DNA of 64,000 bases from Cercozoa sp. M6MM (lineage: Eukaryota > Endomyxa: Ascetosporea). The stretch is taken from assembly GCA_040357565.1 (NCBI GenBank), contig JBDODJ010000057.1; one strand, written 5' to 3'. Positions 56,013-64,000 of this stretch are shown here, in pieces (the first letter of the stretch is position 1; the number at the start of each line of letters is the position of its first letter). A program made the position numbers and the translations under genes. A model generated the notes under the pieces. The model was not told where the DNA came from and ran no database searches. It was given only the letters and a program-made list of their open reading frames with translations.

Positions 56013-57325
56013 TTAGGGATAGCGCATGGTCACTCCGTCCTCCACGCAGTCAGGTGCACTGCTTTCTTTCTGTTTCGTCAGTGCAGGCAACGCTTTCGGT
56101 AGCGTTGGAAGAGTTTTGTGAGCTACAGTACCGGTGCAAGAACTAAATGTACAGTCGTCCGTTGATTTTACCTGCGCCTGCAGTTTGTCACTGCGAACAC
56201 ACGATCGCACCTGTCGCCTCTGTATAATCACAGTCAAAGCACTTCACGAGTCAACTGAATCAAGTTAGCACGAAGCAGAAAACGAGCGTGGGATACCTGG
56301 AGGCAACGCAGATCGTGTCGACGCATCACTCTGCGGCGATTCAAGAGAATTCTCGGCCAGTTTTTGCACTTTTGTTCGAGTTGTTTCGCGAGCAGTCTGT
56401 CCGAGTCGGTTCGAACCTTGTCCTTGTTCTGCATGATAGGCATTGTGGAGTTGCGCGGTGTGAGACTCATTCGCATGTCGACTGGAGGGACGAGAAGCCT
56501 CTGGTGCTCTTCTTTCATCTGTGATAAACTCGACTTGAACATTCCTACCGTCTTTAAGTTTATACAGTTCGCTGAAGTCTGAACTGACCTTGCACACGCG
56601 CAGCTCACGCTGCAACTGCAAGTTTCGACGCTGCAATTCAATTGTCTGGAGAAACACACAAATGAAGGAATTAACAGGCTGCAACTGGAGACTCTGGTCG
56701 GACGCACCGTGGCATGTGCGCGAGCCAGCGACTGCACGTGCCGCGTCTGCTGCTGCTGTAGGTGCGTGTTGCTACCCACAAGTGCGCACACCAGAACGGC
56801 CACGCTGACAGCCACCGTGCAGGTCACCGTGGCACGCAAGAATTCTGCGTTGGCACGAAGCCACTGGCCCAGCTCTGCTCTGCACCAACAACCGATATCA
56901 AAACACCGACCAAACTGAAACTTGAAAACTGAAACCCAATCGATTTGGGACAACATTCTGGACCACTGGACTGTACCGCGATGAAGCCAAACACGCACTT
57001 AGGTTGCTCAAGAACTCGCGCACACGCTCTTGCTCAGTCTCTTCGTCCTGTGAAAACGAGGGTTGGAAAAATGGGAAACTGGGAAAATGTCCGAAATGTT
57101 ACACAAAGCATGCACTCGCGCAATAGGGTGGCACAGTGAGTCCACGAGTGTAAGGCTTGGAGACACGCATCATCGTTGGTGCCAGCGGACGATTTTTCTT
57201 CAGTTTCACTCTGACACTCGTTGGAAGTTTCCTCCTACAAGGATAAAACAATGCTCACGAAACAAGGGGATGTCGCAGCATTGGGGCACCAAAACTGTCC
57301 AGTCCGGGCACTCGTCGCGTTCCAT
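56013..57325 (-). CDS. Unrecognised single-pass membrane coiled-coil protein
   Basis: ATG 57325: MERDECPDWTVLVPQCCDIP, LF, donor GTGAGC; then EETSNECQSETEEKSSAGTN and SWTHCATLLREC; DEETEQERVREFLSNLSACL; then AELGQWLRANAEFLRATVTC running into a membrane span (TVAVSVAVLVCALVGSNTH) and LQQQQTRHVQSLARAHA; then a coiled-coil exon TIELQRRNLQLQRELRVCK, SELYKLKDGRNVQVEF and a polar disordered tail; last exon ends SSAPDCVEDGVTMRYP at 56013. Membrane anchor followed by coiled coil suggests a tether or scaffold; unproven. The joint around 56700 is uncertain. Confidence 0.62.
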
Positions 57326-57675
57326 GTCGCCGGGGTTTCGCGATCTAACGCTCTATGAGAGATTCAACGTGCTGTCAGTTCGAGCCCGTCACAGTTTGAC
57401 TGTTGCCGCATGTCCGCACGCGGTACTCCGCTCAGCCGCGAGCACGCACGCGTCTACATACTTTAACGTACTCTACATCTGAAATTTTACAAGAACACAC
57501 ACCCTACGGCACATGTAAAGCTGCAGTTTTGCTCAAAATGACGGAACTTCTGGCAAACAAACCCGTTGGGAACATATTGGATTGTATCAACGGATTCTGT
57601 CACTTGGAGTTTGCTAGACGCCAAAACTCCCTTAAGCAGCACCTATTCTGTCCTTAAACCAGTGCTACCGCTCTA
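57326..57675. other. Divergent spacer
   Basis: Between the coiled-coil gene (-) and the microprotein gene (+). No supported feature. Confidence 0.4.
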
Positions 57676-58132
57676 ATGGTCTGCCCGGTACTCATTTTCT
57701 TTTTTTGAACGGTAGCTTTTTGTGTGAGTGGGATAACTGTCACTCTCCTAGGGCTGTCTTCTGCTGCCGGCGTTGCTGCTTCTGCCGAATTTTCTCATTT
57801 TCGCGCTCAATTGGGTTTGGCAAAAGATGGTAAGCATCGTGGCACCACCATACATACTCCTGTACTCTGGGACTGTTTTATATGTCGGTACCTGGCACTC
57901 GCAGACCGGCAAGAAACTAGTCGGTGGTGACACGTGTAATGGTACAGTACCACTGGCACGCTTTACCTTCGGTCTGTCTGAGTGTCCTTATTGACACAAT
58001 GCAGAGAAAGCCGCAGACAGCTCAAAGCCAAGCAAGTGCCCGTTCGCCGGCGCCGAAAACGCCGACGCCAACACAGCTGCGCAAACGCTTCCCGAGGGAC
58101 ACCCGCCTGTGCACGACGACAAAGTCGACTAG
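57676..58132 (+). CDS. UPF0729 (C18orf32-like) microprotein, 71 residues
   Basis: Three exons in perfect phase: 57676-57687 (MVCP), 57752-57829 (GCLLLPALLLLPNFLIFALN and WVWQKM, a membrane hairpin or anchor) and 58007-58132 (KAADSSKPSKCPFAGAENAD, then TAAQTLPEGHPPVHDDKVD, stop TAG). The opening MVCxxC, a hydrophobic Pro-containing segment right after it, total length near 70-76 and a polar C-terminus agree with the UPF0729 family, whose human member starts MVCIPC and localises to ER and lipid droplets. The family link is my inference from length and N-terminus. Splice sites GTACTC, GTAAGC and acceptors CTAG, GAG. Confidence 0.65.
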
Positions 58133-58433
58133 CCTGACACTGTACCAAGCGAAACCGCGAACATGCACCAGGCCGTGCTGAAAGTGCAGACTGTGATCCT
58201 ATTTAACTAAAAAGTACTATTGAGCTCGGGCTGTACAATCCTTGTAGGGAGTCCTACCGTATCGTCGGGTAAAAAAGTGAGCCGAGAAAACTGAGCCAAC
58301 AACGTGGTCAGTTGACAAAGACCGAGGGCGAGCACAAACTGGCCTGGTGCTGTACAGTAACGAAGAGTGACAGCAACACGGCACGCAACTGCATCTTATT
58401 CTTGTCCTGTCGGGCCACTGGAGTGGCAAAAAC

Positions 58434-58760
58434 GAAGTGGAATCAACCAGTCAGACAGCTCAGTGGACAGCGCCGGCGCCAGCCCACGAGGGGCAATGGC
58501 GAGCCGACACACAATCCTCGACGAACGACGCACCACAGGGGCACGTCGTCCCTAACCTCATGCTCAGTCCACCGAGGCGTAGCGTCCTCTTCCCGGTTGG
58601 GTTGTCAATCACAATTGAATGTGATATGAGAGAATACATACTATAGAAATTAATCCTTTCAAGTATGATCATACCTCGAGCTCGGCCACTAGACTTTCGC
58701 TAGATTTCCGACTCACTGCCGGATTTAGTGCCACATCATGGGTCAGTCATCACCATCTGG
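58434..58760 (-). repeat. Dispersed 328-bp element, copy B (inverted)
   Basis: Reverse-complement copy of 54673-55000 with only scattered substitutions and small indels, about 3.4 kb downstream. Confidence 0.9.
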
Positions 58761-58959
58761 AAATAATTGAAATCCACGAAGGAATGCTATCCACGACTAC
58801 GGCAAAAGTGAGTGTGCTAGTTCTAGCAGGGCCGGCCGGTCGGTGAAGCCATTGCCTTATTGCCTACTCGCCGTCAAGCCGTCAAACTGAAGCCGTCAAA
58901 CTGAAACCTTTTGCTGGGTAGCCAGTTATCGTTACCGTCCTGTCAGTGTCCGAACGAAG

Positions 58960-61074
58960 TCACAGTCCGAAAGTGCCCATGAAAGGCGTCAAGAAAGAGC
59001 CTACCAAACCAGATATACAGGCTATGCTCCCACAGCAAAATTGAAAGGAAGCACCCAAAAGCATGGTGTCATGCACGACGAATGCCTCACTGAGCCAGCA
59101 GACGCCTTCGCTGTTGCTGTGCATCGGTGCGTACAGCGTGTGCACAAGCTCGCCAGTGACACTGTCGATCACTGCCACAATGGCACTCTTGGGCAATGAT
59201 GCCAGCTGTCACATCTTCAGTGTACTTATGTCACATAGACAGTGAGCGAATTTTGCATTCATGTACCACGAGTTTCGGCGGCAGCAGCGAGAGCAACTGA
59301 CGAGCCATCGGCCACTGTCAGCGCGTAACTTATAAAGAAGCTGTACATATTTGTAAAGTACTCATGTATACACCTTCTTGAGCCAGTGCATGAGGGCAAA
59401 GGGCCGCGCGTACTTGCTGCCCAGTGCAACGAGGATGGTCGGATGCTCTGCCTTGCAGATGGTCGGCACCGCGTTGGTGCCGGCGTCGACGCACCAACGG
59501 ACCTACATCCGTGTGTGTAGTATCAGTTTATAGAACAGAGGAGGTATATATATTGTACAGTACAGTAACAAGTGTAAAGTACATTATCAGGCTGTCCCGG
59601 CAGATTGTCACTCAGCACCTTTGCATTTAATTTCTCTGCACAAGCACTAAATTTAACACAAGAATGCAATTAAGGTAGTTTGTTTATACTGTTCGCATCG
59701 AAAGCAAGGCCAGAAACGTCGTATTTGAGCATCTTTCGCGCCGTCGTACTCGCCACAATGACGTGACTGAAGGATATTTGACCAGCAAAACACCTTGAGC
59801 TTAATGGCGCAAGATAAAGTACACAGAAGTACAATTGTACCTGTCATCAGTGACAACGAGTCCATTTGCAAAGCCAATACCATCGGCTATTTCGATCACA
59901 TCCGATGCCAACTTAAGTGCGCCTGCTTCAAGTGTGTACTCCAACGCACACAGACGGCCACTGTACCGACCGTCTAGCACCTCCTGCTCATAGGCTTTGT
60001 ACCAGAGAAAGCACTAGCTGCAGCTAAGTACAAGGAACGGTACAAACGAAAGCTCAGCGAGCGGAAAACGCTGCGATGACTCGGTGAAAAAGATCGAGCC
60101 GCTCGTCGCGTCAGTCGGCTTGAATGCGACCGAATTTGGCACCAAAAGTTTCGTACCACCGCACTTATCAGTCAGTATGGTAGGTGCAGGCAGTTCCTCA
60201 CTTGGACTGTCGCTTTTCGCGTCAATGGCCGCGCGGATCTCGTCCAGTCGCTCGCGAACATTGACCTGTAAAATGAATTGTCATTAAAATATTAATTAAT
60301 GTGAATTCACTTTTCTTTGCCTGACAGAACACAGATGCACACCTACCTGCATGATTGCACGTCTGCCGACGTCGGCGTACACCAAAAGACCTGTGCAGCG
60401 ACAGTAAGTTTGAATTGCAGAAGAATAGTAACGCGTCTTCTTTTTACCATCGTCGACAAAGTGCATGCCAAGCGGGCGACCACAGAGTTCAAACTGGTCG
60501 ACGATGTCAAGCGAAACCGGCGCAGTAAGTTGTTTCCAGAATTCGCATCTCTCGCTGGACAGAAGCAGGATGAAACAGACGTGTTTGCAGGAAGTGCAGT
60601 GAGTACCTCATGGCACTGAGCAGCGGGTACTCAACAAGGGAGTCCAACTGCACACGGTCAGTGTCACCACCCTTGCGAAATGCATTACCATCAAAGGCCA
60701 CGACACGCCCATCGGCGAGTCCAGACACCACGATGTTGGTGCTTTTGTCAAACGCAAAACTTTCAGCGCCAATCACCTAAGAAGCTCAGTTCAACTACAA
60801 ACAGCACTATCATCTCCACATGATTTGAGCGTACCCTGTCCTGCAGCGCTCGTCGCACCGAATCGAGTGACACGTCTGGACGAAGCTCGGGAAGTTCAGT
60901 GGTTCTGGGGGGAGGGGGGGGGGGATTGAAACTCCACCATTTTTGAACCAGAAAATAAACACGACTGTACCCATCGTCGATCACGATCGGCCGAATTGGC
61001 GAATATTGCAACAAGCTGGCCAAAAGTATGGCGCTGAGTGCTACGACCGGAGCCAAAACCTTCAGAAAACGCAT
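58960..61074 (-). CDS. APMAP/strictosidine-synthase-like six-bladed beta-propeller
   Basis: Membrane-anchored calcium-dependent propeller of the strictosidine synthase-like family (animal APMAP, plant SSL), often with lactonase or arylesterase activity. ATG 61074 gives a signal anchor (FLKVLAPVVALSAILLASLL), then VIGAESFAFDKSTNIVVSGL, ADGRVVAFDG, FELCGRPLGMHFVDDG, LLVYADVGRRAIMQ, LLVPNSVAFKPTDATSGSIF, FTESSQRF (the 'YFTDSS' motif), IADGIGFANGLVVTDD, FSHVIVASTTARKMLKYDVS, LPGQPDN and VRWCVDAGTNAVPTICKAEH. The C-terminal exon has SAIVAVIDSVTGELVHTLYA and HSNSEGVCWLSEAFVVHDTM. The end at 58960 is provisional. About ten exons. All family landmarks are in order. Divergent from the MFS gene. Confidence 0.87.
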
Positions 61075-61513
61075 GACACAAGGCGAAAGGTGCTCTTGTG
61101 CAGGCAAAAGCAAAGTTGCTATCTTTGTCGGATGATTGATCATCTGGTCAAGCAGTGACTCCTGGGTGGAGTGATGAATCGAGTTGTTGGTCGTTAAGTC
61201 TGCGCAACTTACATTAACCCTCAATACGCAGGCTGCTAAGGGTAGATAGGGACGTGCACGTGCTGTAGGTTGTTTGCTGGTGTAGATTTATGCTGATAAA
61301 GTCGTGAAAACACGAAGTGGGAGTGTTGTGATTGGGAGCTGGCTGGGGTCGCACTTTCACCTCGGCCAGGCTGTGGCTCCTGTTGCAAGCGCAGTTTATC
61401 GTTGTTGTTTTTGCAGTTTTCACGCTTAACGTCACAGTGTGCGACAGACGGAAAGCTGAGAGAGATTGAGTGAGGAGAGAGAGAGAAAGGGAGACTGGGT
61501 GAAAGTTGGAAGC
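61075..61513. promoter_or_regulatory. Divergent region, APMAP-like / MFS transporter
   Basis: 439 bp with a GA-rich stretch (61470-61500) just before the MFS start. No clear TATA box. Confidence 0.4.
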
Positions 61514-64000
61514 ATGTCGTTTTTGGAGCACAAATGGCTGCTCAATCGATGGGTCGTCCTGCTGTCGTCGTTGCTGCTGTTTGTGGCGCTGGGACAGCTG
61601 TACGCTTGGGGCAGCGAGACTGTCTACGTAGGCCTGCTTTTATTATTTCTTCCAGTAGATAAAGATCGTATTTATCGTGTGTGCAAACACCCGCAACAGA
61701 TCACATCCTGGCTGCGTACGCACATCCCGAACGTGGTCTACGAGGACACTCTCTTTGTGTTTGGAGCGGTGTGTTCTCTTGTCGTTTTCTGCAAATGTCT
61801 TTGTGCACTCGTGTGTGTCCTCTGGGCAGACGTCGGTTGGCCTGAGTGTCGGCGGCCTCGTGGTCGGCAAGGCGTTCGACCAGTGGCCCAAGATGATGCG
61901 CTGGATCAACCGTACACCGCCGTCTTGATCTCTTCGAGTCTTTTTACTCGAAGCATTTTTGGTATCTTCCCAGTGGGCGGTGCCGTGATCTTTGTCGCCT
62001 CCATCGCCGTGGCGCCACTGTCGCGCTCGCTTCCTTTCTTCCTGTAGATTTCGATTTTCAGACCATCGATTGTGACACGTGCGAATCAAACCGTCTTTTT
62101 ACCTTGCAGTGGCACCTATGGTTTCACACGTGGCTTTGGCATGGGCATTGCGCACCTGGGACCGCTGATTGCCGTGCAGAGATGTATTGAGTTGTTTATT
62201 TGTTGTATTTTTTCGGATTTTCCCGCATCCACGCGGACGCTAAAATTGTGGCTTTTGACGGATAGGGTTCCCCAAGAACCTCGGTTTGGCCAACGGTATT
62301 GTTGCGGCGGCGCTGGGCGGCGGTGCCTTTGTGACCATCCAGGTGGGTCTGACCCCCTCCCCTTCCTTTACCCCCTTCACCCCCTCCCTGTCTAGGTGTT
62401 TGCGGCGCTAGTGAACCCGTGGAAGGACTCGTTGCCTGATGGGTACACTCTTGTTGCAGCTTTTGATCCCTAAGCTTCCTACCACCTGTACTTATTTTTT
62501 GTGCAGCGAGCAGTACTTTCCGCCTGACTCGCGTGTCACTGTGCGGGTACTCTGGGTTGTAGCTTTCTCCACCCCCACTTCCTTGTACCCCTCCTCCCTG
62601 TGTACCTCAGGTGCCCAAGTCGCTGTGGCAGCTCGCCTTCATTTTTATCTTTGTCGCACTCATGTGAGTTTTTGTCTCCTTTACCCCCTCTTTACCCCCC
62701 TCTTTACCCCCCCTCTTACCCCCCTCTTACCCCCCTACCCCTCATGTATGATTTACAGTCCGGCCGCGTTGATTGCTAATCCGCTGCCGAAGCCGCGACC
62801 GGTAGTTGCCCCCTATACCCCTTTACCCTTTACCCCCCTTTACCCCCCCCCCCCCTACCTCCCTTCATCCCCTTAGGCGAGTGTCGCCAACGCCGACGAA
62901 TCGTTTGTCGAAGAGGTGTGGTCCATGTGGTTCTGTTGGGGTGCAGTCGTGTCCATATGTACGGTACCGATAGGACGAAATGGACGGGCATGGACACGGC
63001 GGTGCCAGTCTGTCCAATGTACGTGTAGCCACTTGTAGCCACTTGTAGGCATTGTATTTGTATGTGTGTGTATGTATGTGTGTGTCTGCACAGATCAAGG
63101 ACATGCCGGTGCGCGAAACGCTGCGCTCGGGACGGTTCTACCTGGTGGTGCTGGCCTTCATTCTGAGCACGATGGGTGGCCACGTGGTGATCGGTACCTA
63201 CAAGACGGTGGGCCAGCAGTACCACAGCGATCACGCGCTGAACCTGCTGGGCGCCATCGCAGCGCTCGGCAACTCGTCGGGCCGCGTCGTGTTCGGCCTG
63301 CTGCTGGACCGCTTCGGCTACCGTCTGCCGCTGGCTGCTGCCATGGGTACGCTCGTCCATTTGTACCGGCCCTTTGTACTGGCTTTTTGTATTGGCTCTT
63401 TGTACTGGCTCTTTGTACTGGCTCTTTGTACTGGCTTTTTGTATTGGCTTTTTGTATTGGCTTTTTGAACTGGCTTTTTGTATTGGCTTTTTGAACTGGC
63501 TTTTTGTACTGGCCCTTGGTACTATGTGTACTGTGTACTGGGCATGTGTATGTGCTGTCTGTGTAGTGGTCCAGATGGTCCTGCTGCTGGTGTATCCGGC
63601 CTCGTGGATCATGTCGTCGCTCCCGCTGTTCGGACTGCTGACGACGCTGCTCTTCATGCTGTACGGCGCTGCTTTCGCGGTTGGTTTCGCGTGCTTGCTT
63701 ACCTCTACCCCCCCCCCGTCCTGCTTTACCCTCATGCTTGGGCAGATCTTCCCGTACGTGACATGCACGTTCTTTGGCATCAAGAATTTCGGACTCTTCT
63801 ACGGCGTCGTCATGTTCGGCTGGGGCTTTGCGTAGCTTTTGTCTGGCGCTCCCTTAACCTTTACTGACCCTCTTAACCCCCTTAATCCCTCCTGTAGTGG
63901 TCTGGTGGCCGATACGATCGTGAAGATTCTGTTTGAGCGTCTGACGCTCTTCTGGTTCTTCGGTAGGTCGGGTATCTACCCTGAGGGGAGACGTGTCTAT
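61514..64000 (+). CDS. MFS transporter, oxalate/formate-monocarboxylate type (3' cut by window edge)
   Basis: Membrane carrier of the major facilitator superfamily. ATG 61514: MSFLEHKWLLNRWVVLLSSL, LLFVALGQLYAWG (TM1). An exon with GLSVGGLVVGKAFDQWPKM supplies the loop after TM2; then GTYGFTRGFGMGIAHLGPLI, FPKNLGLANGIVAAALGGGA (as in 'FP.krGlAxGi...G' of the OxlT-like group), VPKSLWQLAFIFIFVALI, IKDMPVRETLRSGRFYLVVL, GAIAALGNSSGRVVFGLLLD with RFGYR (second MFS loop), VVQMVLLLVYPASWI, TLLFMLYGAAFAVGF, IFPYVTCTFFGIKNFGLFYG and GLVADTIVKIL. The gene runs off at 64000. About 15 exons; introns are rich in sense TTTACCCCC, and one has a 13-bp minisatellite. Substrate cannot be fixed. Confidence 0.9.
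63368..63522. repeat. 13-bp minisatellite
   Basis: About twelve tandem copies of CTTTTTGTATTGG / CTCTTTGTACTGG inside an MFS intron. On the minus strand they keep a long meaningless ORF open. Confidence 0.92.

Noticed and set aside
62830..63783. Uninterrupted 317-codon minus-strand ORF with KSQYKKPIQKAS-like repeats
   Set aside because: It is antisense to well supported MFS exons, and its length comes from the 13-bp intronic minisatellite, which has no stop in that frame.

Overview
This is a piece of nuclear DNA from an intron-rich eukaryote. Nearly every gene is cut into short exons by GT-AG introns, mostly about 40-200 bp, so most coding stretches had to be joined by eye from splice sites and frame. 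Exon lists here are my reconstructions, not transcripts. The content (MSH5, eIF3G, ERK-type MAP kinase, Ariadne E3 ligase, adenosine kinase, peptide:N-glycanase, an alpha-kinase, a sterol-methyltransferase-like enzyme, mitochondrial-type malonyl-CoA:ACP transacylase) fits a unicellular or simple eukaryote with a sterol pathway and a meiotic toolkit. I cannot name the lineage. Simple repeats (TG/CA, CT, TA, TTG) and G/C homopolymers are very abundant, and all eight assembly gaps (four of 10 N, four of 100 N) fall in or beside such tracts.

Layout. 0-9 kb: the 3' part of an unrecognised disordered gene (-), a GT25-type glycosyltransferase (+), MSH5 (+), and a decayed copy of the last exon of a gene lying 13 kb away. 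9-17 kb: three minus-strand genes, a VAMP7-like R-SNARE, a TEY MAP kinase and a CCR4/nocturnin/Angel-type EEP enzyme. 17-25.6 kb: Ariadne RBR ligase (+), flavin monooxygenase (+), ABHD17-like hydrolase (-), a 62-residue protein (+) and adenosine kinase (-). 25.8-30.2 kb: eIF3G (+) and an alpha-kinase with a CaaX end (+). 31-38.3 kb: a polyglutamine membrane protein (-), PNGase (-) and a coiled-coil RING protein (+). 38.6-47.5 kb: SMT-like methyltransferase (-) head to head with malonyl transacylase (+), two small unknown proteins, a single-pass membrane protein (-), a macro-domain protein (-) and a CHTOP/FoP-domain RNA-binding protein (+). 48-64 kb: a multi-EF-hand protein, a secreted Cys-rich protein with a Gly-Asn repeat, two unknown membrane proteins, a UPF0729-like microprotein, an APMAP/strictosidine-synthase-like beta-propeller (-) and an MFS transporter cut by the window edge. 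Two 328-bp copies of one element sit in inverted orientation at 54.7 and 58.4 kb.

The genes do not form an obvious pathway cluster. They look like ordinary housekeeping and signalling genes packed in alternating orientation, often as divergent pairs sharing 50-450 bp. The most distinctive observations are the strand-specific TTACCCC-like intron tracts, frequent GTAC splice donors, the exon-plus-intron pseudo-copy, the prenylation motif on the alpha-kinase, and several short proteins that are visible only after splicing.
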